Source: Microbacterium ureisolvens
Lineage (GTDB): Bacteria; Actinomycetota; Actinomycetes; Actinomycetales; Microbacteriaceae
Assembly: GCF_019511645.1 (NCBI RefSeq)
Contig: NZ_JAEUAX010000001.1
Location: 620,001-684,000 of the forward strand
Length of the DNA stretch: 64,000 nucleotides
Direction: 5' to 3'
This document shows positions 8,949 through 17,469 of this stretch, piece by piece. Both the position numbers and the translations under genes were made by a program. Position 1 is the stretch's first letter. The number at the start of each line of letters is the position of its first letter. The notes beneath the pieces are model-generated. The model saw nothing but the letters and a program-made list of their open reading frames with translations, was not told where the DNA came from and did no database searches.

Positions 8949-8954
8949 ATCCTG
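8949..8954 (-). promoter_or_regulatory. −10-like CAGGAT before the methyltransferase GTG
   Basis: CAGGAT on the minus strand, six bases before the GTG at 8942; a weaker variant of the leaderless pattern seen elsewhere in the window. Confidence 0.3.
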
Positions 8955-8997
8955 GCACGCCTCACCGCCGCGTAACATCCCCGAAAACCGCGGGGCC

Positions 8998-9003
8998 TAC
9001 ACT
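8998..9003 (+). promoter_or_regulatory. −10 element (TACACT) of the sirtuin gene
   Basis: TACACT on the plus strand, 20 bases before the GTG start, leaving a short leader with an AAGGGGG ribosome site. Confidence 0.45.
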
Positions 9004-9023
9004 CGACGCGAAGGGGGTGTGCC

Positions 9024-9878
9024 GTGACGACGATCGCGAGCGGAATGGACGCCCGGACGACGGATGCTGTGGCGCAGGCCATCGCGACGCTCTCGGGCCG
9101 GCGGATCGCCGTGCTGACGGGCGCGGGCGTCTCGACCGACTCCGGCATCCCCGATTATCGTGGTGCGGGCGCACCCGTGCGGACCCCGATGACCGTCGAG
9201 CAGTTCCTCTCCAGCGACGCGTCCCGCCGCCGCTACTGGGTGGGAAGCCACCTCGGCTGGCGGGCCTTCGCGTCTGCCGAGCCGAACCCGGGGCACCGCG
9301 CCCTGGCCGACCTGGAGGCCCGCGGAATCGCGACCGGAGTCGTCACCCAGAACGTCGACGGCCTTCACGTGCGCGCCGGCAGCCGCCGAGTGGTAGAGCT
9401 GCACGGAACGATGCGCCGCATCTTCTGCACCCATTGCGGTCAGGTCTTCGACCGGCGCGACCTCGCCCGCCGCGTCGAGGATGACAACCCGTGGCTCCGC
9501 GTGCCGGAGAACGTCCCGCTCGGGCCCGACGGCGATGTGCTCCCCGAGAGCACCGAGGGGTTCCGCATCCCGGACTGCAGCGTGTGCGGCGGCATGCTGA
9601 AGCCCGATGTCGTGTTCTTCGGGGAGTTCATCCCCGCCGAGAAGTTCCGCGAGGCCGAGCAGCTCGTTCACACGAGCGAGGCGCTCGTCGTGGCCGGGTC
9701 GTCGCTGGTGGTGAACTCCGGGATCCGGCTGCTCGAGCGGGCGCGTCGCCGCCGCCTGCCCGTCGTGATCGTGAACCGCGGAGCGACGCGGGCCGACGCC
9801 CGCGCGACGGTCAAGATCGACGCGGGCACGAGCGAGGTGCTGCGGGCGCTCGCCGACGGTCTGCCGGCTCTCGTCTGA
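9024..9878 (+). CDS. NAD-dependent protein deacylase (Sir2 family)
   Basis: Sirtuin of 284 residues that removes acyl groups from protein lysines, consuming NAD+ and making nicotinamide and O-acyl-ADP-ribose. Visible are the NAD-binding GAGVSTDSGIPDYRG segment near residue 33, TQNVDGLH (catalytic region Asn/Asp with the His in VVELHGT following), and a zinc site from CTHCGQ and CSVCGG. The usual Tyr/Arg pair of desuccinylases is not obvious. GTG start with an AAGGGGG ribosome site. In this family such enzymes control acyl-CoA metabolic enzymes, and acyl-CoA catabolic genes lie 1.5 kb away, but no direct link can be shown. Confidence 0.92.
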   Translation: MTTIASGMDARTTDAVAQAIATLSGRRIAVLTGAGVSTDSGIPDYRGAGAPVRTPMTVEQFLSSDASRRRYWVGSHLGWRAFASAEPNPGHRALADLEARGIATGVVTQNVDGLHVRAGSRRVVELHGTMRRIFCTHCGQVFDRRDLARRVEDDNPWLRVPENVPLGPDGDVLPESTEGFRIPDCSVCGGMLKPDVVFFGEFIPAEKFREAEQLVHTSEALVVAGSSLVVNSGIRLLERARRRRLPVVIVNRGATRADARATVKIDAGTSEVLRALADGLPALV

Positions 9879-9904
9879 AGCGGCTGACATCCAGGCGGCG
9901 CGGA

Positions 9905-9910
9905 TAGGGT
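9905..9910 (+). promoter_or_regulatory. −10 element (TAGGGT) of the histidine phosphatase gene
   Basis: TAGGGT on the plus strand, seven bases before the ATG at 9918; there is no ribosome site between, which fits a leaderless mRNA. Confidence 0.5.
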
Positions 9911-9917
9911 CGAAAGC

Positions 9918-10523
9918 ATGACCGCCCTCACCCTGATCCGCCACGGCGAGACCGACTGGAACCGCGACCGGCGCATCCAGGGCAGCGCCGACATCCCCCT
10001 GAACGACACCGGCCGCGCGCAGGCACGTGCCACCGCCGCGCTGCTGCGCGAGCGACTCGAGGGCGCCGTGCGCGCCACGATCGTCTCGAGCGACCTCGCC
10101 CGCGCCCGCGAGACGGCGGAGATCATCGCCGCCGAGCTCGGCGTCGCGGCCCCCCGTACCTACACCGGTCTGCGCGAGCGTTCATACGGCGAGGCCGAGG
10201 GGGTCGGCATCGAGGAGTTCCGCACCCGCTGGGGCGATTGGTACACCGCGGAGGTACCCGGCGCCGAGCCGTGGGCCGATCTGCGCACCCGCGCCATCGC
10301 GGCCCTGGGCGCTGTGGTGCGGGAGCACCGCCGTGCGACCGCGCCGGAGGCCGCCTCGCTCATCGTGGTGAGCCACGGCGCGCTGATCCGTGAAGTGATG
10401 CGACACGCGACCGCCGGCGAGCTGCCGCGGGAGGGTGAGCGTCTGGCCAACGGCGCCACGCACGACTTCGTCTTCGAGCGCGATCACCTGCGCCTCGTGA
10501 CCTACGCGGGGCTCGTCGCCTAG
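9918..10523 (+). CDS. Histidine phosphatase family protein (phosphoglycerate mutase-like)
   Basis: A 201-residue member of histidine phosphatase branch 1. The catalytic LIRHGETDWNRDRRIQG sits at residues 5-21 (phospho-His and Arg), the mid-protein acid is in LRERSYGEAEG, and the second His is in VVSHGALIREV. It is a cytoplasmic phosphohydrolase or mutase of a small substrate. The ATG lies seven bases after TAGGGT. Convergent with the CoA ester lyase gene 30 bases away. Confidence 0.88.
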   Translation: MTALTLIRHGETDWNRDRRIQGSADIPLNDTGRAQARATAALLRERLEGAVRATIVSSDLARARETAEIIAAELGVAAPRTYTGLRERSYGEAEGVGIEEFRTRWGDWYTAEVPGAEPWADLRTRAIAALGAVVREHRRATAPEAASLIVVSHGALIREVMRHATAGELPREGERLANGATHDFVFERDHLRLVTYAGLVA

Positions 10524-10553
10524 GCTCGCGATCCCGTTCGCCAGGCCTCGCCC

Positions 10554-11363
10554 TCAGTCCTCGGCGCGTGCCAGCACGCCCCGCGCGTGGCGCAGCACCG
10601 GCTCGTCGACCATCCGCCCGTCGTACGAGAACACGCCGCGCTCGCCGTCCGCCGCCGCGAGGACGGCACGCGCCCACGCGACGGTCTTCTCGTCGGGACG
10701 GTAGGCGGCACGGATGACGGCCACCTGACTCGGGTGGATGCACGCGGTGGCGCGGAAGCCGGATGCCGCGGCATCCGCCGCCTCGATGGCCAGGCGCTTC
10801 GTGTCGTCGATGTCGAGGTGCACGGCGTCGATCGCCGCCTTGCCGCGGGCGCCGGCCGCGAGCAGCACGCGCGAGCGTGCGTAGCGCGCGATGTCGCGGT
10901 AGCGGCCGTTGGGCTTGCGGCTGGAGGTCCCGCCGATGCTCGCGACCAGATCCTCCGCGCCCCACATCAGTGCGACGACGTTGTCGAGGGCGGCGATGCG
11001 GTCCGCCTGCGCGACGCCCTTCGCCGTCTCGCAGAGGGCGACGACCTCGAACCGGGCGTCGATGCGCCCGATGCGCTTCGGCGACTCGGACTTCGCGACC
11101 ATGATGCGCCGGTAGTCCGTCTGCGACAGCGTCGCGAGGTCGGCGATGAATGCGTCGGTCTGGGGCGGGTTCACCCGCACGATGACCCGGGCGGGGTCGA
11201 GCTCGGACTCGATGAGGTGCCCTCGCGCGGCGACCTTGTCGGCGGGCGCGACCGCATCCTCGAGGTCCAGGATCACCGCGTCGGCGCGGTCGAACGCCTT
11301 CGCGTGGCGTTCGGGCCGGTCCGCGGGGCAGAACAGCAGTGCGGGGCCCAGGTCGAAGCTCAC
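10554..11363 (-). CDS. CitE-like HpcH/HpaI-family CoA ester lyase (probable 3-hydroxyacyl-CoA/HMG-CoA lyase)
   Basis: A 269-residue TIM-barrel aldolase that cleaves a beta-hydroxyacyl-CoA, with Mg2+ held by the acids of VILDLEDAVAP (residues ~31-41) and a mid-barrel Glu/Asp (LCETAKG; LMWGAEDL). Conserved CIHPSQV lies near the C terminus. The gene is last in an operon matching the order of mycobacterial citE-maoC-fadE19-accA1-accD1, where the CitE protein (Rv2498c) was reported as a stereospecific HMG-CoA lyase for leucine; the same role is inferred here. GTG start overlaps the MaoC stop (GTGA) after GAGGAGG. Confidence 0.85.
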   Translation of the reverse strand: MSFDLGPALLFCPADRPERHAKAFDRADAVILDLEDAVAPADKVAARGHLIESELDPARVIVRVNPPQTDAFIADLATLSQTDYRRIMVAKSESPKRIGRIDARFEVVALCETAKGVAQADRIAALDNVVALMWGAEDLVASIGGTSSRKPNGRYRDIARYARSRVLLAAGARGKAAIDAVHLDIDDTKRLAIEAADAAASGFRATACIHPSQVAVIRAAYRPDEKTVAWARAVLAAADGERGVFSYDGRMVDEPVLRHARGVLARAED

Positions 11364-11884
11364 GACGCCTCCTCAGGGGTGTGTGGTCCGCACCACATGA
11401 GTGCGGTTCGGGTGGCGAGGGCGACGACCTCGCCACGCTGGTTGCGACCGGTGTGCCGCAGGGTCACGATTCCCTGTCCGGGTCGCGAGGCCGAGAGCCG
11501 TTTGTCGAGCACCTCGGTCTCCGTGTAGAGCGTGTCACCGTGGAACAGTGGCGCCGGGAACGACACGTCGGTCAGGCCGAGCTGGGCGACCAGCGTCCCC
11601 TGCGTCATCTGCGACACGGACGCCCCGACCATCGTCGCCAGGGTCCACATCGAGTTCATGAGGCGCTGGCCGAACGGCTGCGACTCGGAGAACGCGGCAT
11701 CCAGGTGCAGGGCCTGCGTGTTCATCGTGATCGACGAGAACAGCACGTTGTCGGCCTCGGTCGCCGTGCGGCCGGGTCGGTGGAGGTACCTCGCGCCGAT
11801 GTCGAGCTCGTCGTAGTAGAGCCCACGCTGCACGATCTCGCGGCCCCGGCCGGCGGTGTCGTTGGCGGAGGCGTCGGGGGTCAC
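11360..11884 (-). CDS. MaoC-family hot-dog (de)hydratase, probable methylglutaconyl-CoA hydratase
   Basis: A 174-residue hot-dog-fold protein, fourth in the leucine-type catabolic operon. The usual hydratase signature D-x-N-P-x-H is altered: the matching stretch, NTQALHLD, keeps the His but has Asn for the catalytic Asp and Gln for Asn. By position in the operon it should hydrate an unsaturated acyl-CoA made by the biotin carboxylase, ahead of the CitE-like lyase. A longer frame starts at GTG 11893, but TAGCGT ends seven bases before the GTG at 11884, favouring the shorter form. Its stop overlaps the lyase start. Confidence 0.78.
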   Translation of the reverse strand: MTPDASANDTAGRGREIVQRGLYYDELDIGARYLHRPGRTATEADNVLFSSITMNTQALHLDAAFSESQPFGQRLMNSMWTLATMVGASVSQMTQGTLVAQLGLTDVSFPAPLFHGDTLYTETEVLDKRLSASRPGQGIVTLRHTGRNQRGEVVALATRTALMWCGPHTPEEAS

Positions 11885-11891
11885 ATCTGTC

Positions 11892-11897
11892 ACGCTA
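11892..11897 (-). promoter_or_regulatory. Internal −10 element (TAGCGT) before MaoC
   Basis: TAGCGT on the minus strand in the short gap after the acyl-CoA dehydrogenase, seven bases before the GTG at 11884. It suggests a secondary, leaderless promoter for maoC-citE inside the operon. Confidence 0.4.
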
Positions 11898-11900
11898 CCC

Positions 11901-13061
11901 TCACGCCACGCCGAGCGCCCGCGCGATCACCAGCAGCTGCACCTCGTTCGTCCCCTCTCCGATCTCGAGGATCTTCGAGTCGCGGTAGTGCCGCGCGACG
12001 GGGTATTCGTTCATGAAACCGTTGCCGCCGAAGATCTGGGTCGCGTCGCGGGCGTTGTCCATGGCCGCATCGCTCGCGGTGAGCTTCGCCATCGCCGCCT
12101 GCGTCTTGAAGGGCTTTCCGGCATCTCGCAGGCGCGCCGCGTGGTGCCACGCGAGCCGCGCGACGTGCACGCGCTGCTGCATGCGGGCGAGGAGGAATTG
12201 GATCCCCTGCCGCGTGGAGAGCGCGTCGCCGAAGACGGTCCGCTTCTGGGCATAGTCGACAGCGGCATCGAGGCATCCCTCCGCGGCTCCCGTCGCGAGC
12301 GCGGCGATCGCGATGCGTCCTTCGTCGAGGATGTGGAGGAAGTTCGCGAACCCGCGACCCTCGGTGCCGAGCAGGTTCGCCGCGGGCACCCGCACGTCCT
12401 GGAACGTGAGCGGGTGCGTGTCGGACGCTCGCCAGCCGACCTTGTCGTAGCCCCGCTCGACGGTGAAGCCGGGCGTCCCGTGGGGCACGATGATCGTCGA
12501 GATCTCCTTGCGGCCGTCGGTCTCGCCCGTGACCGCGGTGACGGTGACGAATCGGGTGATGTCGGTGCCCGAGTTGGTGATGAACTGCTTCGAGCCGTTG
12601 ATGACCCACTCGTCGCCGTCCCGGCGCGCGGTGGTGCGGGTGGCGCCGGCATCGGATCCCGCCTCCGGCTCGGTGAGCCCGAAGGCGGCGAGCGCGGTGC
12701 CGGCGAGGAGGTCGGGCAGGAGCTCCTGCTTCTGGTCGTCGGTCCCGAAACGGAACACCGGCATCGCGCCGAGGCTCACGCCTGCCTCGAGCGTGATCGC
12801 GAGGGACTGGTCGACGCGGCCGAGCGCCTCGATCGCGAGGCACAGGGCGAAATAGTCGCCGCCCTGCCCGCCGTACTCCTCGGGGAACGGCAGGCCGAAC
12901 AGCCCCAGCTCCCCCATCTGCGCCACGACGTCCATCGGGAGGGTGTGCGTGCGGTCCGCCTCGTACGAGACGGGCGCGACGACCTCGTCGGCGAACTGCC
13001 GCACCAGGGCCGCCAGCTCGCGCTCTTCGTCGGTGAGGTCGTAGGTGTCGTAGCTGTCCAT
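11901..13061 (-). CDS. Acyl-CoA dehydrogenase (isovaleryl-CoA dehydrogenase-like)
   Basis: FAD enzyme of 386 residues that makes an alpha,beta-unsaturated acyl-CoA and passes electrons to ETF. Visible segments: LFGLPFPEEYGGQGGDYFA, AFGLTEPEAGSDAGATRTTA (FAD/CoA contacts), ITNSGTDITRFVTVTA, and the C-terminal IFGGNGFMNEYPVARHYRDSKILEIGEGTNEVQ, where the Glu near EIGEGTNE is a catalytic-base candidate. Operon position with methylcrotonyl-type carboxylase subunits makes isovaleryl-CoA the best guess. Start ATG 13061 follows GAGGGG; the frame is open to 13154 but that part overlaps the carboxylase gene. Confidence 0.9.
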   Translation of the reverse strand: MDSYDTYDLTDEERELAALVRQFADEVVAPVSYEADRTHTLPMDVVAQMGELGLFGLPFPEEYGGQGGDYFALCLAIEALGRVDQSLAITLEAGVSLGAMPVFRFGTDDQKQELLPDLLAGTALAAFGLTEPEAGSDAGATRTTARRDGDEWVINGSKQFITNSGTDITRFVTVTAVTGETDGRKEISTIIVPHGTPGFTVERGYDKVGWRASDTHPLTFQDVRVPAANLLGTEGRGFANFLHILDEGRIAIAALATGAAEGCLDAAVDYAQKRTVFGDALSTRQGIQFLLARMQQRVHVARLAWHHAARLRDAGKPFKTQAAMAKLTASDAAMDNARDATQIFGGNGFMNEYPVARHYRDSKILEIGEGTNEVQLLVIARALGVA

Positions 13062-13077
13062 TGCTGCCCCTCGGGTG

Positions 13078-15099
13078 TCAGGCGGTCGGCGCGGGAGCCT
13101 CGTGGGCGTCCGCGGTGGAGTCGTGGGAGGAATCGGATGCGGCGGCCGGCGCATCGACCGGCGATACGTGCGCGAGCACCTGGTCGCGGCGCACCTGTTC
13201 GCCGGCGGCGACGTCGACGCGAACGACGCCGCCGTGCGGGGCGAGGACGGGGTGCTCCATCTTCATCGCCTCGATCGTGACGATGCGGTCGCCTGTCGCG
13301 ACCGTGGCGCCGTCCGCCACGTGCACCGCGACGACGGCGCCCGGCATCGGGGCGCGCAGTGCGGGATCGGATGCCGCGGCCGAACGCTCGCGGGCCGCCA
13401 GGCGTCGCTGCATCGCAGCCCGGCGACCGAGGGGGCGAAGGCGATGCGTCGCCCCGTCGACGTGCACCCAGACCCATCCGTCGGCGTCGAGCGCGTCGAT
13501 CGCGCCGTCGAGCGCATGGCCCGCGGGCGGGGCGGGCACCGGCAGCACGTCGCCGTCCGCAGTCTCGACCGCGACCGTGCGCGCGACCGGAGCCTCACCG
13601 GAGCGCCAGCCCGTGCCCGCGCGCCACAGCGGGCTCGCCCGCCGCTCGGCCGCGGGTGGCGTTGCCGCCATCAGATCGGCGGAGATGGCGGCGACATCCA
13701 GTGCGGCAGCGGAGGCCTCCCCACTCGTGTACGGCGGCATCCGGTCGATGAGCCCGGTGTCCATGTCTCCGGTCTGCACGCCGTCCTCGGCGACGAGCGC
13801 CCGCAGGAAGCCGATGTTGGTGTCGATCCCGAGCACCACCGTATCGGCGAGCGCCTCGTCGAGCCGGGCGAGCGCCTCCACGCGGTCGGAGCCGTGCGCG
13901 ATGACCTTCGCGATCATCGGGTCGTAGTCCGCCGTCACAGCGCTCCCGGTCTCGACGGCGGAGTCCGTGCGGACCCCCGGGGCGCCCCGCCACACCAGCA
14001 CTTCCCCGGTCGCGGGGAGGAAGCCCCGCTCGGGAGCCTCGGCATACACCCGCGCCTCGATCGCGTGGCCGACGAGACGCACGTCGTCCTGCGAGAACCG
14101 CAGCGGCTCCCCCGCGGCGATCCGCAGCTGCTGCTCGACGAGATCGAAGCCGGTCACGAGCTCGGTGACCGGGTGCTCGACCTGGAGGCGCGTGTTCATC
14201 TCGATGAAGAAGAACTCGTCGGGCCGTGAGGCGGCGACCAGGAACTCGACCGTGCCCGCTCCCCGATAGTCGACGGACGCCGCGGCCGCGCACGCCGCCG
14301 CGCCCAGGCGCTCGCGAGTGCGCGCGTCGATCGCGGGCGACGGCGCCTCCTCGATCACCTTCTGGTGGCGGCGCTGCAGCGTGCACTCGCGCTCGCCGAG
14401 ATGGACGACCGTCCCGTGCGCGTCGGCGAGCACCTGCACCTCGATGTGGCGCGGGCGCTCGATGAGCCGTTCGAGCAGGAGCGTGTCGTCGCCGAACGCG
14501 GCCGAGGCGACGCGGCGGGCGGTCGCGAGGGCTTCCGGCAGCTCCGCGGCCGACCGAACCACCTGCATGCCCTTGCCGCCTCCGCCGGCCGACGGCTTCA
14601 CCAGCAGGGGGAAGCCGGCGCGCTCGGCGGACGCCGAGATCTCAGCATCCGTCATCCCCGCCGCGCTGAAGCCGGGCACCGTCGGCACTCCGTGGGACGC
14701 GACGTGCTCTTTGGCGCGGATCTTGTCGCCCATGATCTCGAGCGCGCGTTCGCCGGGACCGATGAAGACGATGCCCGCCTCGGCGCACGCACGGGCGAAG
14801 GCGACGTTCTCGGACAGGAAGCCGTAGCCGGGGTGAACGGCCTGAGCGCCGCTCGTGACGGCCGCCGCGACGACCGCGCCGATGTCGAGGTAGGACTGCG
14901 CGGCCGCGCCGGGGCCGATGCGGACGGCCTCGTCGGCCTCGCGCACGTGCGGCGCGTCGGCGTCCGCGTCGCTGTAGACGGCGACCGATCGCATGCCGAG
15001 ACGTCGGAGCGTGCGGATCACGCGGCGGGCGATCTCGCCGCGGTTGGCGACGAGGACGGTGTCGAACCCGTCGGCGGGTTCAGGCAGCGGGAAGAACAT
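13078..15099 (-). CDS. Acyl-CoA carboxylase alpha chain (biotin carboxylase + biotin carrier)
   Basis: A 673-residue fusion that carboxylates its own biotin. The N-terminal biotin carboxylase starts [22 protein letters not shown] and has the ATP-grasp core with [22 protein letters not shown] and a catalytic [14 protein letters not shown] region. The C terminus is a biotinyl domain with the attachment site EAMKMEHP. Paired with the carboxyltransferase directly upstream, it most likely forms 3-methylcrotonyl-CoA carboxylase, as inferred from the isovaleryl-type dehydrogenase and lyase in the operon; propionyl/acetyl-CoA carboxylase is the alternative. ATG 15099 chosen; GTG 15108 would overlap the upstream stop as GTGA and add three residues. 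Confidence 0.92.
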   Translation of the reverse strand: MFFPLPEPADGFDTVLVANRGEIARRVIRTLRRLGMRSVAVYSDADADAPHVREADEAVRIGPGAAAQSYLDIGAVVAAAVTSGAQAVHPGYGFLSENVAFARACAEAGIVFIGPGERALEIMGDKIRAKEHVASHGVPTVPGFSAAGMTDAEISASAERAGFPLLVKPSAGGGGKGMQVVRSAAELPEALATARRVASAAFGDDTLLLERLIERPRHIEVQVLADAHGTVVHLGERECTLQRRHQKVIEEAPSPAIDARTRERLGAAACAAAASVDYRGAGTVEFLVAASRPDEFFFIEMNTRLQVEHPVTELVTGFDLVEQQLRIAAGEPLRFSQDDVRLVGHAIEARVYAEAPERGFLPATGEVLVWRGAPGVRTDSAVETGSAVTADYDPMIAKVIAHGSDRVEALARLDEALADTVVLGIDTNIGFLRALVAEDGVQTGDMDTGLIDRMPPYTSGEASAAALDVAAISADLMAATPPAAERRASPLWRAGTGWRSGEAPVARTVAVETADGDVLPVPAPPAGHALDGAIDALDADGWVWVHVDGATHRLRPLGRRAAMQRRLAARERSAAASDPALRAPMPGAVVAVHVADGATVATGDRIVTIEAMKMEHPVLAPHGGVVRVDVAAGEQVRRDQVLAHVSPVDAPAAASDSSHDSTADAHEAPAPTA

Positions 15100-15104
15100 C
15101 GCGG

Positions 15105-16709
15105 TCACATTCTGAAGACGCCGAAGCGCGGTTCGGGCAGAGGGGTGCGCGAGACGACGTCGAGCGCGAGGCCGAGGAGGTGGCGCGTGTCGAGAGGGTC
15201 GACGACGCCGTCGTCCCACAGCCGCGCCGTCGCGTAGTACGGGTCGCCCTGCTCCTCGTACCGCGCGCGGATCGGCGCCTCGAAGGCCGCCTGCGCGTCG
15301 GCCGACCACTCGTCGCCGCGCACCTCGAGCTGGTCGCGCTTGACGGTCGAGAGCACCGAGGCGGCCTGGCTGCCGCCCATCACCGAAATCCGGCTCGCCG
15401 GCCACGTCCACAGGAACCGCGGGGAGTACGCGCGACCGCACATGGAGTAGTTGCCGGCGCCGAACGACCCCCCGATGATGATGGTGAGCTTGGGCACACG
15501 CGTGGTGGCGACGGCGGTGACCATCTTGGCGCCGTCCTTCGCGATGCCGCCCGCCTCGGCATCCCGGCCGACCATGAAACCCGAGATGTTCTGCAGGAAC
15601 AGCAGCGGCACGCCGCGCTGGTCGCACAGCTCGATGAAGTGGGCGCCCTTCTGCGCCGACTCGCTGAACAGGACGCCGTTGTTCGCGATGATGCCGACCG
15701 GGTGGCCGTGGATGCGCGCGAACCCGGTGACCAGCGTGTCGCCGTACTCGCGCTTGAACTCGTGCAGCTCGCTGCCGTCGACGAGGCGTGCGATGACCTC
15801 GCGCACGTCGTAGGGCTGGTTCACGTCGACCGGTACGACACCGTACAGATCGCATGCCGCCACCGCCGGTTCGACGGTCGGTACGACGTCCCACGAGGGC
15901 TCGGCCGGCGCGGGCAGGGTCGCCACGATGTCGCGCACGATCTCCAGGGCGTGCTCGTCGTCCTCCGCGAGGTGGTCCACGACGCCGGAGCGGCGGGCGT
16001 GCAGCTCTCCCCCGCCGAGCTCCTCGGCTGTCACGACCTCGCCGATGGCCGCCTTCACGAGCGGCGGTCCGCCGAGGAAGATCGTGCCCTGGTCGCGCAC
16101 GATCACGGTCTCGTCGCTCATCGCGGGCACGTAGGCGCCGCCCGCGGTGCACGAGCCGAGCACGGCCGCGATCTGCGGGATGCCGGCGGCGGACAGCCGG
16201 GCCTGGTTGAAGAAGATGCGGCCGAAGTGGTCACGGTCGGGGAAGACCTCGTCCTGCATCGGCAGGAACGCTCCCCCGGAATCGACGAGGTAGACGCACG
16301 GCAGTCGGTTCTCGAGCGCGATCTCCTGCGCCCGCAGGTGCTTCTTGACGGTCAGCGGATAGTACGTTCCGCCCTTCACCGTCGCGTCGTTGCACACCAC
16401 CATCACGTGACGGCCGTGCACCAGCCCGATTCCGGCGATCACGCCCGCGGCGGGGGCGTCGCCGTCATAGAGGCCCTCGGCGGCGAGCGGCGCGATCTCG
16501 ATGAACGGGCTCCCCTCGTCCAGCAGGCGAGTGACCCGATCCCGCGGGAGCAGCTTGCCGCGCGCGACGTGCCGCTCCCGGGCCGCAGCGGGTCCGCCGA
16601 CGGATGCTGCGGCCAGCCGCTCGCGCAGCCTCTCGGCCAGTTCCCGCTGGGCGTCGCGCGTGCGCGCGAAGGTCTCGTCGTGCACTGCGGCCGTGCTCAG
16701 CACGCTCAT
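15105..16709 (-). CDS. Acyl-CoA carboxylase beta chain (carboxyltransferase)
   Basis: A 534-residue crotonase-fold carboxyltransferase that moves CO2 from carboxybiotin to acyl-CoA. N-terminal half: [19 protein letters not shown] and the [16 protein letters not shown] oxyanion segment. C-terminal half: [31 protein letters not shown] and [19 protein letters not shown]. These last motifs are those of methylcrotonyl-CoA carboxylase beta subunits. First gene of the five-gene operon; ATG after GGGAGA. The 135-base gap to the divergent TetR gene holds two palindromic operators. Confidence 0.92.
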   Translation of the reverse strand: MSVLSTAAVHDETFARTRDAQRELAERLRERLAAASVGGPAAARERHVARGKLLPRDRVTRLLDEGSPFIEIAPLAAEGLYDGDAPAAGVIAGIGLVHGRHVMVVCNDATVKGGTYYPLTVKKHLRAQEIALENRLPCVYLVDSGGAFLPMQDEVFPDRDHFGRIFFNQARLSAAGIPQIAAVLGSCTAGGAYVPAMSDETVIVRDQGTIFLGGPPLVKAAIGEVVTAEELGGGELHARRSGVVDHLAEDDEHALEIVRDIVATLPAPAEPSWDVVPTVEPAVAACDLYGVVPVDVNQPYDVREVIARLVDGSELHEFKREYGDTLVTGFARIHGHPVGIIANNGVLFSESAQKGAHFIELCDQRGVPLLFLQNISGFMVGRDAEAGGIAKDGAKMVTAVATTRVPKLTIIIGGSFGAGNYSMCGRAYSPRFLWTWPASRISVMGGSQAASVLSTVKRDQLEVRGDEWSADAQAAFEAPIRARYEEQGDPYYATARLWDDGVVDPLDTRHLLGLALDVVSRTPLPEPRFGVFRM

Positions 16710-16779
16710 CCGGATCTCCCGCGCATCTTCCTCGACGTCACGATCGGATCACGTCCGTTGTCGGGACGCGATCGGATTG

Positions 16780-16795
16780 GTTAGTGTTCACTAAC
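16780..16795. promoter_or_regulatory. TetR-type operator O1 (palindrome GTTAGTG-TT-CACTAAC)
   Basis: A 7+2+7 perfect inverted repeat between the divergent accD and tetR genes. It contains a TAGTGT −10 candidate for tetR (16782-16787), so a bound repressor would block tetR transcription. Confidence 0.75.
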
Positions 16796-16805
16796 TGAGC
16801 TTCAG

Positions 16806-16821
16806 GTTAGCGAGCCTTAAC
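16806..16821. promoter_or_regulatory. TetR-type operator O2 (imperfect GTTAG-N6-TTAAC)
   Basis: A second 16-base site matching O1 at 11 of 16 positions, 26 bases centre to centre from it. Its left arm overlaps a minus-strand TAACCT (16804-16809), the likely −10 of the carboxylase operon. Confidence 0.6.
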
Positions 16822-16844
16822 TGGATTTACAAGCGGAGCAGAAG

Positions 16845-17441
16845 ATGACGAACGGTGTCACCGACCGCGATCGTGCCAAGGCCGACCGCCACGCGGCGAT
16901 CCTGCACGAGGCCGCCGTGCTCTTCGCAGAACGCGGGTTCAGCGGCGTCAGCCTCGAAGACATCGGCGGCGCGGTCGGGGTCAGCGGTCCCGCGCTGTAC
17001 CGCCACTTCGCCAACAAGCAGGCGCTGCTCGGCGCCATCCTCGTCGAGGTGAGCGAGCGGCTCCTCGCGGGAGGGCGCAGCGTGCTGTCGTCCCACCATG
17101 ATGCCGACGAGCAGCTGGACGCGATCATCGCCTTCCACGTGGAGTTCGCGCTGCGCGACGCCGATGTGATCCGCGTCCAGGATCGCGACCTCGCGAGCCT
17201 CAGCGATGACGACCGCCACACGGTGCGGCGCCTGCAGCGGGAGTACGTCGAGGTATGGATCGGCATCCTCTCCGCCGTACACCCCGAGCGCGACGAGGAC
17301 GACCTCCGAGTGCGCGCGCACGCGTGCTTCGGCCTCATCAACTCCACGCCTCACACCGTGCGGGCCTCGCGGTCGCGGCCCGGCGAGCGCGATGTGCGCG
17401 GCATCCTGCGCACGATGGCCCGTGCCTGCCTCACCGCCTGA
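16845..17441 (+). CDS. TetR/AcrR-family transcriptional regulator
   Basis: A 198-residue repressor with an N-terminal helix-turn-helix (AERGFSGVSLEDIGGAVGVSGPALYRHFANKQALLGAI, residues ~25-65) and an all-helical ligand-binding C terminus. It is divergent from the acyl-CoA carboxylase/leucine operon and faces two palindromes, so it probably represses both that operon and itself, with an acyl-CoA as inducer, as known for TetR regulators of such pathways. ATG preceded by GGAGCAGAAG. Mycobacterial counterparts of this operon also have a nearby TetR gene. Confidence 0.9.
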   Translation: MTNGVTDRDRAKADRHAAILHEAAVLFAERGFSGVSLEDIGGAVGVSGPALYRHFANKQALLGAILVEVSERLLAGGRSVLSSHHDADEQLDAIIAFHVEFALRDADVIRVQDRDLASLSDDDRHTVRRLQREYVEVWIGILSAVHPERDEDDLRVRAHACFGLINSTPHTVRASRSRPGERDVRGILRTMARACLTA

Positions 17442-17454
17442 CAGGGCGAGGGCC

Positions 17455-17460
17455 TAGTCT
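17455..17460 (+). promoter_or_regulatory. −10 element (TAGTCT) of the phosphoesterase gene
   Basis: TAGTCT on the plus strand, nine bases before the ATG at 17470; no ribosome site follows it, so the mRNA is probably leaderless. Confidence 0.45.
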
Positions 17461-17469
17461 GGACGGACC

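Noticed and set aside
13078..16152. Single long frame extending accA to 1024 codons
   Set aside because: The first ~350 codons are an Arg-rich shadow of accD; biotin carboxylase similarity starts at 15099.
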